From Intestinimonas massiliensis (ex Afouda et al. 2020) (GTDB lineage Bacteria > Bacillota > Clostridia > Oscillospirales > Oscillospiraceae), in contig NZ_LN869529.1 in NCBI RefSeq assembly GCF_001244995.1, positions 565,454 to 629,453 on the forward strand: DNA of 64,000 bases. The letters run 5' to 3'. Below the pieces are notes generated by a model. The model saw nothing but the letters and a program-made list of their open reading frames with translations, was not told the DNA's origin and did no database searches. Numbering within the stretch: position 1 is the stretch's first letter; every line of letters starts with the position of its first letter. Positions 26,901-35,469 of this stretch are shown here, in pieces. Made by a program: the position numbers and the translations under genes.

Positions 26901-27547
26901 GACCGCGGACAAAAAGGCGGTGGAGAGCCGCATCAAGGCCATCATGGAGGACTACATCCGGGAGGAGCTGGGGGGCCTGGAGAACAAGACGCCCCGGTTC
27001 GTCTACCTCTTCCAGCGGCTGGTCCGCCCGGTGACCCAGGTGGTGCGCAACGTGCTGGACGAGCTGGCCCATTCCCAGTTCCAGCCCATCGACTTTGAGC
27101 TGGGCTTCGGCACGGGGGACGGTCTGCCCCCGGTGGAGCTCACCGTGGACGGCGTCACCGTCAGCGTGTCGGGCTTTGTGGACCGGGTGGACGGCTGGGT
27201 CCACGACGGGCGGCTCTACCTGCGGGTGGTGGACTACAAGACGGGCCGGAAGTCCTTTGACCTGACGGAGATCTGGAACGGCCTGGGGCTCCAGATGCTG
27301 CTTTACCTCTTCACGCTGGAGGAGAAGGGGGCGGAGCGCTACGGCCGTGAGACGGTCCCCGCCGGGGTGCTGTACCTGCCCGCCCGGGAGGCGGTGGTCC
27401 AGGGCAGCCGGTCCATGGACGAGGTCCAGCGGCGCAGGGAGGCCGACGCCGAGCTCAAGCGCCGGGGGCTGGTGCTGGACGACCCCGAGGTGGTGGAGGC
27501 CATGGAGCCTCTGGGCCCGGAGGGGGCGCGGTTTCTGCCCCTGCGGG

Positions 27548-28054
27548 TCAGCGCCCGGACCGGAGCGATCTCAGGCGACGCGCTGGTGTCGGCGGAGCGG
27601 CTGGGGCGGCTGAAGATCCACACCCAGCGCATCCTGGAGGAGATCGGCCGGGAGCTGGCCGCGGGCAGCATCGCCGCCGACCCCTTCTGGCGGGGACCGG
27701 AGAAGAACGCCTGTCTCTACTGCGATTACGCCGCCGCCTGCCACTTCGAGGAGGGCCGGGGCGGGGACTGCCGCCGGTATCTGCCGAACCTGGACGGCAA
27801 GGCGGTCTGGGCGTCGATAGAGGGGCGGTCAGACCCAGGGCAAGCTGCGCCCCCAGGCGGAGGCCGCGGATAAAGGCCTGGTCCTCCAGGACGCCGAAAA
27901 GCCGGACCACCTCGGACCAGTAGGCGTCCAGAAAGTCCATGGAGCAGGTCCGCAGAAGCTCCTGGTGATAGCGGTCCACGGCCTGGAGCCTGGCGTGGTA
28001 TTCCGGGGGCGTATCCTGGGGGAAGAGCTCGTTGAGCCGTAAGAGGTCAAACAT
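27548..28054 (-). CDS. Small DUF6809-like protein, 3' end running into addB
   Basis: The recognisable part is the first 80 or so residues: FDLLRLNELFP, a helical centre and FIRGLRLGAQLALGL, which resembles the FxxGFxLGxRL ending of DUF6809 proteins. The remaining 85 codons are low-complexity Pro/Arg/Ser sequence antisense to addB, so the native stop seems to have been lost. ATG 28054 has AGGTG 6 bases upstream. It diverges from the XRE gene and shares its double operator, so it is probably repressed by that protein. Function unknown. Confidence 0.55.
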   Translation of the reverse strand: MFDLLRLNELFPQDTPPEYHARLQAVDRYHQELLRTCSMDFLDAYWSEVVRLFGVLEDQAFIRGLRLGAQLALGLTAPLSTPRPPCRPGSADTGGSPRPGPPRSGRRRRNRSRDRRSSPVPARRGRRRCCPRPAPGRSPPGCAGCGSSAAPAAPPTPARRLRSLRSGR

Positions 28055-28067
28055 ATGAATCACCTGA

Positions 28068-28118
28068 ACACGAGATTATATATCGTGTTTTTATTATACA
28101 CGATATATAATATCATGT
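28068..28118. promoter_or_regulatory. Double operator between the divergent island genes
   Basis: Two dyads with the same design: ACACGA-N9-TCGTGT (28068-28088) and ACACGA-N9-TCATGT (28098-28118), centres 30 bp apart. TATAAT-like boxes occur on both strands within the AT-rich spacer. This is a probable binding site of the XRE regulator encoded next to it. Confidence 0.75.
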
Positions 28119-28134
28119 CAAGAGGAGAGAGAAA

Positions 28135-28365
28135 ATGAGGAAGTTTGGAGAACGGCTGAAGCAGTTACGCAATGACAGAGTTGAGAAACAGAAGGACCTT
28201 GCAGAATTATTGGAATGTTCTGTGCGTCATTATCAGGCGATTGAAGCCGGAACGATCAATATTCCGAGCAAAAAACTGGAATTGCTGGCGGACCATTTTG
28301 AGGTATCCATGGACTATTTAGTTGGCCGCACGGACGATCCCCAACTGCATCAGTTGGACGAATAG
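28135..28365 (+). CDS. XRE family transcriptional regulator
   Basis: A 76-residue helix-turn-helix protein: FGERLKQLRNDR, then the HTH KQKDLAELLECSVRHYQAIE and the NIPSKKLELLADHFEVSMDYLVGR tail. Its codons are clearly more AT-rich than those of addB and addA, which points to horizontal acquisition. AGAGGAGAG precedes ATG 28135. It sits between addB and addA, where related genomes normally have the two genes adjacent. It probably represses itself and the divergent small gene. It reads in the direction of addA, so it may now influence addA expression. Confidence 0.85.
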   Translation: MRKFGERLKQLRNDRVEKQKDLAELLECSVRHYQAIEAGTINIPSKKLELLADHFEVSMDYLVGRTDDPQLHQLDE

Positions 28366-28377
28366 GAGGCGTTACAC

Positions 28378-31300
28378 ATGTCCTTTCCCCTGACCACGCA
28401 GCAGCGCGCCGTGGTGACCGACCGGGGCGGCTGCCTGCTGGTGGCCGCCGCCGCCGGTTCCGGCAAGACCCGGGTGCTGGTGGAGCGGCTCCTGTCCCGG
28501 GTGGAGGACGAGGGGCTGGACATCGACCGCTTTCTGGTCATCACCTACACCAAGGCCGCCGCCGCCGAGCTGCGCGGGCGCATCGTGGACGAGCTGGCCG
28601 CCCGGCTGGCGAAAAAGCCCGGCGACCGCCATCTGCGGCGGCAGGCCACCCTGGTCTACAAGACCCAGATTTCCACCATCCACGCCTTCTGCGCCCAGCT
28701 CCTGCGGGAGTGCGGCCACCTGCTGGACCTGGAGGCGGACTTCCGCCTCTGCGACGAGGGGGAGGCGGGGGTGCTGCGACTCCGGGCCATGGACGACCTG
28801 CTGGAAAGGCGGTATGAGACCATCGGGGAGGACCCGGATTTTGCCCTGCTGGTGGACACCCTGTCCGCCGGGCGGGACGACAGCCGGCTGGTGCAGATCG
28901 CTCTGGACATCTACGGCAAGGTCCAGGCCCACCCCGACCCCTCCGCCTGGCTGAGGGAACAGCTTGCCGCCTTCGACCTGTCCGGGACGGCGGACGCGGG
29001 GGAGACGGTGTGGGGCCGGCTGCTGCTGGCCGACGCCGCACGGCAGGGGCGGTACTGGCAGGGCCGGATGGCCCACGCCCGGGAGCTGTGCGCGGGGGAC
29101 GAGAAGCTGGAGCGGGGCTACGCCCCCAGCCTGTCCGCCACGGTGGAGGGCCTGGGGGCCTTTGTCGCGGCGGCGGAGGCGGGGTGGGACCGGGCGGCGG
29201 CATTGTCGGAGATCCCGTTCCCCAAGCTGGGGGCGGTGCGGAGCTGCGGCGATCCCATGGCCCAGGAGCAGATCAAGGCTATCCGGGAAAAATGCAAAAA
29301 ACGGATGGGAAAGCTCCGGGAGCTGCTCCAGGACTCCAGCGCCGACCTGTTGGCCGACATGGCCCTGGTATGGCCGGCGGTGCGGGGGCTGTTCGCCCTG
29401 GTGGAGGACTTCTCCGCCGCCTATACTGCCGAAAAGCGCCGCCGGAGCCTGCTGGATTTTGCCGATCTGGAGCACCTGGCGGTGGCCCTGCTGACGGAGG
29501 ACGGGGCCCCCACCGAGCTGGCGGAGCAGTGGAGCGCCCGCTTCGACGAGGTGATGGTGGACGAGTACCAGGACACCAACGAGGTGCAGAACGCCATCTT
29601 TCAGGCTGTCTCCGGCGGCGGGCGGAAGCTCTTCCTGGTGGGGGACGTGAAGCAGTCCATCTACCGCTTCCGCCTGGCCGACCCCACTATTTTTTTGGAG
29701 AAGTACCGCACCTTCCGGCCCGCGGGAGAGGCGGCGGAGGGGGAGCCCCGCCGCATCCTGCTGACCCGGAACTTCCGCTCCCGGCCCCAGGTGCTGGAGG
29801 GGGCCAACGACCTGTTCCGCGCCCTGATGTCCCGGGAGTTCGGGGAGATGGACTACGGCCCGGATGAGAGCCTCTATCCCGGCGCGGCCTTCCCGGGGGA
29901 TGAGGCGGACTACGCGGTGGAGCTGGACGCCATCGACCTGTCCGGCGGCGGAGACGGTGAGGACGGCGGGGAGGGCGAAACGCCCGCCCGGGACCTGCTG
30001 GAGGCCCGGTTCGTGGCCCGGCGGGTCCAGGAGCTGCTGGACGAGGGCTTCCAGGTCTCCGATGGGGAGGGGGGGCTGCGCCCGGTGCGGTGCGCCGATA
30101 TCGTGGTGCTGCTGCGCTCCCCCAATACCGTGCTGCGCCACTATGCCCGGGCCTTCGGGGAGCGGGACATCCCCTGGGAGGCCGAAGGGGGCGAGGACTT
30201 TTTTGCCTCCACCGAGGGGAACGTGGCCCTGTCCCTGCTCCAGATCATCGACAATCCGCGGCAGGACGTGGCCCTGCTCTCGGTGCTGCGCTCCCCAATC
30301 TGCGGTTTCACCGCCGACCGGCTGGCCCTGCTGCGGGGCGCGGACGGAAAGACGGACTTCTACGGCTGCCTGCTGCTGGGGGCGGAGCGGGGGGAGGCCG
30401 ACTGCCTGGCCTTCCTGAAGAAGCTGGACGAGCTGCGGGACCTGGCGGGGGAGTTGAGCTGCCACCAGCTTTTGTGGCAGGTCTACGACCGCACCGACCT
30501 GCTGGGGGTCTTCGGCGCCATGGGAGACGGGGAACGGCGGCGGGGCAACCTGCTGGCGCTGGCCCAGTGTGCCCGACAGTTCGAGGAGGCCGGCCACAAG
30601 GGGCTGTTCGGCTTCCTTACCCACCTGGCCCGGCTGCGGGAGAACGGGGAGACCCTCACCGCCGCCGCCACCGGCCGGGAGGGGGCGGGGGTGCGCCTGA
30701 TGAGCATCCACAAGTCCAAGGGGCTGGAATTCCCGGTGGTCATCCTGGCCGGGCTGGCCAGAAGGTTAAACCGGGAGGATATGCAGAAGCCCATGCTCTT
30801 CCACCCCAAGCTGGGGGTGGGGCCCAAGGGCCTGGACCGGGAACGGATGGTGGAGTTCACCACCCTGGCCCGGAAGGCGGTGGCCAGGCAGTTGGAGGGA
30901 GAGATGATGGCTGAGGAGCTGCGGCTGCTGTACGTGGCTGTCACCCGGGCCAAGGAGAAGCTGATCCTGTCCTGCGCCCTCACCGGAGGGGCCCGGGAGC
31001 TCCAGCGCCTGGCGGGGGACGCAGGCTGTCCCGTGGAGCCCCAGGCCCTGCTGGCCACCCAGAGCGTGGGCCAGTGGGTGCTGCTCTGTGCCCTGGCCAG
31101 GCCCGACGGGGAGGCCCTGCGGCGGGCGGCGGAGTGCTATGTGGATGTGGCCGCGGCCCCGTGCGGCCCCGCATGGGACATCCGGTGGGTGGACGGCGGA
31201 CCGCTGTTCCAGGCCCCGGGCCGGCGGTCTAGCCGGCAGGAAGGACCGGAAGCGGACCTGGCGGCGGCGGACCGGGGGCTGGCGGAGCGCCTGGCCTGGA

Positions 31301-31980
31301 CCTATCCCCACGCCGCCGACGCGGACATCCCCTCCAAGCTGACCGCCACCCAGCTCAAGGGCCGGGCCCTGGACGAGGAGGTGCGGGAGGGCGCCGGACC
31401 GGCAACGGAGCCCTCCGCCGCGCCGGCGCCTTTTGGCCGGCCCCGGTTCGCCGCCGAGGAGCTGGGCCTCACCGCCGCCCAGAAGGGTACCGCCCTGCAC
31501 CTGGTGATGCAGTACCTGGATTTTGAGCGGGCAGGCACGCGGGAAGGGGCGGCGGAGGAGATCCGGCGGCTGGTGGACCGGGCCCTCCTCACCCCGGAGC
31601 AGGGCGAGGCGGCGGACCCGGCGCGTATTGCCGCCTTCTTTGCCTCGGACCTGGGTCGGGAGCTGATGGCCTCCACCAGCCTCCACCGGGAGTATAAATT
31701 TTCCATTCTGGTCCCGGCGGCGGACTATTACGCCCAGGCCGGGGCGGGGGAGAAGGTGCTGCTTCAGGGTGTGGTGGACTGCTGGTTTGAAACGCTGGAG
31801 GGCATCACCGTGGTGGACTTTAAGACCGACCGGGTGACAGAGCAAACCGTTCTGGCCCGGGCGGAGGAGTACCGGCCCCAGCTCATGGCCTACAGCCGGG
31901 CGCTGGAGGAGGTCACCGGGCGGCGGGTCGTCCGCCGGGTCCTGTGGTTTTTCCGGCTGGACCGGGCGGTGGAGGTGTGA
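28378..31980 (+). CDS. addA: ATP-dependent helicase/nuclease subunit A
   Basis: A 1200-residue UvrD-type helicase with nuclease. Motif I AAAGSGKTR near residue 28, motif II VDEYQDTN near residue 395, motif III LVGDVKQSIYRFR, and the late motif VRLMSIHKSKGLEFP are present. The C-terminal RecB-family nuclease motif VVDFKTDR is near residue 1145. ATG 28378 has GGAGG 8 bases upstream. The gene looks intact, unlike its partner addB just upstream, so a working AddAB complex is doubtful here. Confidence 0.96.
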   Translation: MSFPLTTQQRAVVTDRGGCLLVAAAAGSGKTRVLVERLLSRVEDEGLDIDRFLVITYTKAAAAELRGRIVDELAARLAKKPGDRHLRRQATLVYKTQISTIHAFCAQLLRECGHLLDLEADFRLCDEGEAGVLRLRAMDDLLERRYETIGEDPDFALLVDTLSAGRDDSRLVQIALDIYGKVQAHPDPSAWLREQLAAFDLSGTADAGETVWGRLLLADAARQGRYWQGRMAHARELCAGDEKLERGYAPSLSATVEGLGAFVAAAEAGWDRAAALSEIPFPKLGAVRSCGDPMAQEQIKAIREKCKKRMGKLRELLQDSSADLLADMALVWPAVRGLFALVEDFSAAYTAEKRRRSLLDFADLEHLAVALLTEDGAPTELAEQWSARFDEVMVDEYQDTNEVQNAIFQAVSGGGRKLFLVGDVKQSIYRFRLADPTIFLEKYRTFRPAGEAAEGEPRRILLTRNFRSRPQVLEGANDLFRALMSREFGEMDYGPDESLYPGAAFPGDEADYAVELDAIDLSGGGDGEDGGEGETPARDLLEARFVARRVQELLDEGFQVSDGEGGLRPVRCADIVVLLRSPNTVLRHYARAFGERDIPWEAEGGEDFFASTEGNVALSLLQIIDNPRQDVALLSVLRSPICGFTADRLALLRGADGKTDFYGCLLLGAERGEADCLAFLKKLDELRDLAGELSCHQLLWQVYDRTDLLGVFGAMGDGERRRGNLLALAQCARQFEEAGHKGLFGFLTHLARLRENGETLTAAATGREGAGVRLMSIHKSKGLEFPVVILAGLARRLNREDMQKPMLFHPKLGVGPKGLDRERMVEFTTLARKAVARQLEGEMMAEELRLLYVAVTRAKEKLILSCALTGGARELQRLAGDAGCPVEPQALLATQSVGQWVLLCALARPDGEALRRAAECYVDVAAAPCGPAWDIRWVDGGPLFQAPGRRSSRQEGPEADLAAADRGLAERLAWTYPHAADADIPSKLTATQLKGRALDEEVREGAGPATEPSAAPAPFGRPRFAAEELGLTAAQKGTALHLVMQYLDFERAGTREGAAEEIRRLVDRALLTPEQGEAADPARIAAFFASDLGRELMASTSLHREYKFSILVPAADYYAQAGAGEKVLLQGVVDCWFETLEGITVVDFKTDRVTEQTVLARAEEYRPQLMAYSRALEEVTGRRVVRRVLWFFRLDRAVEV

Positions 31981-32009
31981 AATTTTACGGGCAAAATGCA
32001 AAAAAACAG

Positions 32010-32038
32010 TTGCATTTTCTGGGAGCCTATGCTATTAT
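32010..32038 (+). promoter_or_regulatory. rpmE promoter
   Basis: TTGCAT (32010-32015), 17-base spacer, TATTAT (32033-32038), upstream of rpmE. Confidence 0.75.
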
Positions 32039-32087
32039 ACTAGTTGCGTTTGTGCGCATATCCCCGGGGAGAAAGAGGTGAACGAAA

Positions 32088-32294
32088 ATGAAGGAAGGCA
32101 TCCATCCCAACTACCAGCAGACCACCATCAAGTGCGCCTGTGGTAACGTGATCGAGACCGGTTCTACCAAGAAGGACATTAAGGTGGAGGTTTGCTCCAA
32201 GTGTCACCCCTTTTTCACCGGCAAGCAGAAGATGGTGGATACGGGCGGACGTGTCAGCCGCTTCAACAAGAAGTTTGGTCTGGACCAGAAGTAA
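32088..32294 (+). CDS. rpmE: 50S ribosomal protein L31 (zinc type)
   Basis: A 68-residue L31 with the four zinc cysteines (CAC near residue 16 and CSKC near residue 36) and the conserved MKEGIHPNY start and HPFFTGKQK motif. It belongs to the zinc-containing (C+) class. AGAGGTG lies before ATG 32088. It sits between addA and a flavin reductase gene and has its own promoter. Confidence 0.98.
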   Translation: MKEGIHPNYQQTTIKCACGNVIETGSTKKDIKVEVCSKCHPFFTGKQKMVDTGGRVSRFNKKFGLDQK

Positions 32295-32308
32295 GATTGC
32301 AGCTTTTT

Positions 32309-32340
32309 GGACCCGTGCCGGTTTCGGCGCGGGTCCTTTC
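32309..32340 (+). terminator. Probable rpmE terminator
   Basis: Stem GGACCCG-T-GCCG / CGGC-G-CGGGTCC with a GTTT loop; the tail is a short TTTC, so strength is uncertain. Confidence 0.6.
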
Positions 32341-32378
32341 GCATATACTGAAAGCATCTGTGAACGGGAGGAAAAGTC

Positions 32379-32885
32379 ATGCTTGAGAGAATCGACGTCA
32401 AGACCCTGGATCAAAATGTATGTTCCCTGATCGGGGACCAGTGGATGCTGATCACCGCCGGAACGCCCGAGAGATGCAACACCATGACGGCGAGCTGGGG
32501 GGGCCTTGGAGTGCTGTGGGGGACCAATGTGGCCACCTGCTACATCCGGCCCCAGCGGTACACCAGGGAGTTTGTGGAGCGGGAGGCCTACTTCACGCTG
32601 GCCTTTTTCGGTGAGGAGCACCGCAAGGCGCTGGCCCTCTGTGGGGCCAGGAGCGGCCGGGACATCGACAAGATAAGGGAATGCGGCTTTACGGTAGCCG
32701 CCGGAGCGGGAAACGCGCCCTATTTCGAGGAGGCCGAGCTGGTGCTGGTCTGCCGCAAGTTGTACTGGCAGGACATGGACCCCGCCCACTTCCTGGACCC
32801 CGGGATTGATGGCAAGTGGTATCCGGACCAGGATTATCACCGGATCTATATCGGCGAGATTGTGGAGTGTTTGAAAAAGGTCTGA
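32379..32885 (+). CDS. Flavin reductase-like FMN-binding protein
   Basis: A 168-residue split-barrel protein of the flavin reductase-like family. The FMN-binding stretch NTMTASWGGLGVLWG is near residue 34, and CYIRPQRYTREFV follows. The C-terminal DYHRIYIGEIVEC fits the family. The start has GGGAGG 8 bases upstream. It may be a flavin or ferric reductase, or a redox partner of an unidentified enzyme; no partner is adjacent. Confidence 0.85.
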   Translation: MLERIDVKTLDQNVCSLIGDQWMLITAGTPERCNTMTASWGGLGVLWGTNVATCYIRPQRYTREFVEREAYFTLAFFGEEHRKALALCGARSGRDIDKIRECGFTVAAGAGNAPYFEEAELVLVCRKLYWQDMDPAHFLDPGIDGKWYPDQDYHRIYIGEIVECLKKV

Positions 32886-32928
32886 CGTCCGGATGGAATA
32901 CGGCGGACGCTGAGGCAACGGAGGATGT

Positions 32929-34206
32929 ATGGCAGAGAATACGACGGAAGTAAAAGTCAATCAGGCGGTGCTGGTGGGGCTTAATTCTCCAGCCCTGGAC
33001 CGGGAGGAGACCGCCACGGAGCGCTCTATGGAGGAGCTCGCCGCCCTGCTGGAGACGGCGGGGGGCGGGTGCGTGGGCACGGTGCTCCAGAACAAGGATA
33101 CCCCCGATCCCAGGACCTTCATCGGGGAGGGCAAGGTGGCGGAGGTCAGGGAGCTGGCCACCGCCCAGGGGGCCGACATGGTGATCTTTGACAACGCCCT
33201 GTCTCCCTCCCAGCAGCGGGTGCTGTCCGAGGAGCTGGGAGTGTCCGTCATGGACCGTTCCGCCCTCATCCTGGACATCTTTGCCCAGCGGGCCCGCACC
33301 AAGGAAGGCCGCCTTCAGGTGGAGCTGGCGCAGTACAAATACCTGCTTCCCCGCCTCACCGGCATGTGGGGCCACCTGGTGCGGCAGACCGCCTCCGGCG
33401 GGAAATCCCCCATCGGCACCCGCGGCCCCGGTGAGACCCAACTGGAGACGGACCGGCGGCACATCCGCAAAAAGATTGCCAAGCTGGAGGAGGACCTGGA
33501 GCAGGTCCGGCGGGTGCGGGGGGTGCAGCGGGAGCGCCGCATCAAAAACGAGGTGCCGGTGGTGGCCATCGTGGGCTATACCAATGCGGGCAAGTCCACG
33601 CTGCTCAACAAGCTGACCGGCTCGGATATCCCCGCCAATGACCGGCTGTTCGATACGCTGGACACCACCACCCGCACCCTGGAGATCTCTGACACCTGCA
33701 CGGTGCTCATCTCTGACACGGTGGGCTTTATCTCCAAGCTGCCCCACCACCTGGTGGAGGCCTTCAAGGCCACCCTGGAGGAGCTGTCCTTTGCCGATCT
33801 GCTGCTCCACGTCATCGACGGCTCCAATCCGGAGTGGCGGCAGCAGGCCGAGGTGGTGGACGCCCTCATCCGGGAGCTGGGGGCGGAGCAGACCCCCCGC
33901 ATCGAGGTATTTAACAAAGCCGACCGGTACACCGGGGATATCCTCCCCCACGGGGAGGATATCGTCACGGTGTCGGCCCGGACGGGGACAGGGCTGGACC
34001 AGCTCATCGCCAGGATCGGCAAGCGGCTGGACGCCGGCGCCCACAAGGTTATCCTCCGCCTGCCCTACAGCCAGGGTGGGCTGGTGGACATGCTCTATCG
34101 GGAGGCTAAGGTGGAGGCGGTGGAATACGGGGAGACCATTCAGGTCACCGCCGTCTGCACCCCCAAGGTCCTGGGCCAGGTGGAGGAATTTGTATGGAAC
34201 GATTAG
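32929..34206 (+). CDS. hflX: Ribosome-associated GTPase HflX
   Basis: A 425-residue HflX. The N-terminal domain carries NKDTPDPRTFIGEGK and the linker GRLQVELAQYKYLLPRL. The G domain has G1 GYTNAGKST near residue 221, G3 DTVGF and G4 NKAD. HflX binds the 50S subunit and rescues stalled or stressed ribosomes. GGAGG is 5 bases before ATG 32929. Its end overlaps the GNAT gene by 13 bases. Confidence 0.96.
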   Translation: MAENTTEVKVNQAVLVGLNSPALDREETATERSMEELAALLETAGGGCVGTVLQNKDTPDPRTFIGEGKVAEVRELATAQGADMVIFDNALSPSQQRVLSEELGVSVMDRSALILDIFAQRARTKEGRLQVELAQYKYLLPRLTGMWGHLVRQTASGGKSPIGTRGPGETQLETDRRHIRKKIAKLEEDLEQVRRVRGVQRERRIKNEVPVVAIVGYTNAGKSTLLNKLTGSDIPANDRLFDTLDTTTRTLEISDTCTVLISDTVGFISKLPHHLVEAFKATLEELSFADLLLHVIDGSNPEWRQQAEVVDALIRELGAEQTPRIEVFNKADRYTGDILPHGEDIVTVSARTGTGLDQLIARIGKRLDAGAHKVILRLPYSQGGLVDMLYREAKVEAVEYGETIQVTAVCTPKVLGQVEEFVWND

Positions 34207-34727
34207 AGACGCCCCGGCTCATCCTGCGGCCCTTCGAGGACCGGGACGCCGCCGATGTATTTGAATATGGCCGGGACCCCCGGGTGGGTCCCGCCGCCGG
34301 ATGGCAGCCTCACCGGGACCAGGCCGAGAGTCTGGCGATCATCCGCACCGTCTTTGCCCAGCCCGGCGTGTTCGCCCTGGAACTGAAGGAGAACGGCAAG
34401 GTGATCGGGTCCGCCGGCTATGTGGGCGGGCACCAGACCCTGCTGCCTGGTCCGGACAACGAGATCGGCTACGCCATGAGCCCGGCCTGCTGGGGCCGGG
34501 GCCTCATGCCAGAGGCCGTCCGGGAGATCCTGCGCTACGGTTTCGAGGACCTGGGCCTCAACGCCCAGTGGTGCGGCCATTACGATTTCAACGACAGGTC
34601 CCGCCGGGTGGTGGAGAAGTGCGGTTTTCGCTACCGCTTCACCGCGCAGACCTGGGTGGAGCTGATGGGAGAGGAACGCACCGAGCTCCACTATGCCCTG
34701 ACCAGGGAGGAGTGGCAGGCTCTATGA
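34194..34727 (+). CDS. GNAT family N-acetyltransferase (RimJ/RimL type)
   Basis: A 177-residue acetyltransferase. Typical features are ETPRLILRPFEDRDA at the N terminus, EIGYAMSPACWGRGLMPEAV for acetyl-CoA binding, and the late DRSRRVVEKCGFRY. It starts inside hflX and ends with an ATGA overlap with yigZ, so the three are coupled. The substrate, protein N-terminus or small amine, cannot be predicted. Confidence 0.88.
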   Translation: MERLETPRLILRPFEDRDAADVFEYGRDPRVGPAAGWQPHRDQAESLAIIRTVFAQPGVFALELKENGKVIGSAGYVGGHQTLLPGPDNEIGYAMSPACWGRGLMPEAVREILRYGFEDLGLNAQWCGHYDFNDRSRRVVEKCGFRYRFTAQTWVELMGEERTELHYALTREEWQAL

Positions 34728-35350
34728 CGGAATATTACATCCCGACCCGCGCCTCAGAGACGGAATTTACGGAGAAGCGCTCCCGCTTCCTCGGACATGT
34801 CTGGCGGGTGGAGAGCGAAGCGGAGGCCCGCGCCCGCATTGAGGAGATGAAGAAGCGTCACTACGATGCCCGCCACAACTGCTGGTGCTACCGGCTGCGG
34901 GAGGGGGGCGTGGAGCGCTACTCCGACGACGGGGAGCCCCAGGGCACCGCCGGCCAGCCCATGCTCAACGTGTTCCAGCGGGAGGAGGTCACCAACGTAG
35001 TGTGCGTGGTGACCCGCTATTTCGGCGGTATCCTGCTGGGGGCAGGGGGACTGGTCCGCGCTTATACGCAGAGCGCCAAGGACGCTCTGAATGCCGCCGG
35101 CATCTCGGTGGTCCGCCGGTGGACTCAGGTGACTCTGACCGTGCCTTACAGCCTGTTCGAGCGGGTAAAGCTGGAGGCGGAGAGCCTGGGCGGCGTCCTG
35201 GGGGAACCGGAATACGCCGCCGAGGTGACCATGCCCGTGCTGCTTCCAGAGGAAAAGGTAAAAACCTTTACACAGCGTATCACCGAGATCACAGCCGGCG
35301 GCGTGGTCCCGGCAGTTACCGGGGAACGCCTCAAGGATGTGCCCCGGTAA
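34724..35350 (+). CDS. yigZ: YigZ/IMPACT family protein
   Basis: A 208-residue protein with the IMPACT N-terminal domain: SRFLGHVWRV, then ARHNCWCYRL and the signature DDGEPQGTAGQPML, followed by VVTRYFGGILLGAGGLVRAY. The C-terminal DUF1949 domain is present. The family is conserved and linked to translation stress or DNA/RNA binding, but its activity is not settled. The start overlaps the GNAT stop codon. Confidence 0.92.
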   Translation: MTEYYIPTRASETEFTEKRSRFLGHVWRVESEAEARARIEEMKKRHYDARHNCWCYRLREGGVERYSDDGEPQGTAGQPMLNVFQREEVTNVVCVVTRYFGGILLGAGGLVRAYTQSAKDALNAAGISVVRRWTQVTLTVPYSLFERVKLEAESLGGVLGEPEYAAEVTMPVLLPEEKVKTFTQRITEITAGGVVPAVTGERLKDVPR

Positions 35351-35469
35351 AAAGAACCGCAGAAATATGAATTTTCTGTGAAATTTTGAAAAGAGGCAGG
35401 ATTTCTTCCGCCCTGCGGTGTATATAACAGCAGACCCGACTCAGACCCAAACAAGGGAGGCGGAACACC

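Larger units (their letters stand above)
24525..27873 (+). pseudogene. addB: addB, ATP-dependent nuclease subunit B, disrupted
   Basis: AddB pairs with AddA in the helicase-nuclease that processes double-strand breaks. The N-terminal part starts at ATG 24525 with Walker-like GRAGSGKTT and runs in one frame to about 26619. The C-terminal part continues in the +1 frame from 26662 (RAAELTRGS) to 27873 and holds the first cluster Cys (KYKSCHF), the nuclease motif VVDYKTG and the remaining cluster cysteines CLYCDYAAAC. Between them is a 42-base inverted copy of 26859-26900, which brings stops and shifts the frame. The first frame reads on out of register to 27098. The last dozen or so codons also look foreign, reading antisense through the neighbouring island gene. 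Either a real loss of function or a local assembly error. Confidence 0.85.

Noticed and set aside
24525-27873. Programmed frameshifting in addB
   Set aside because: No slippery heptamer or pseudoknot at the change point; the shift coincides with an inverted copy that carries stop codons in the downstream frame.
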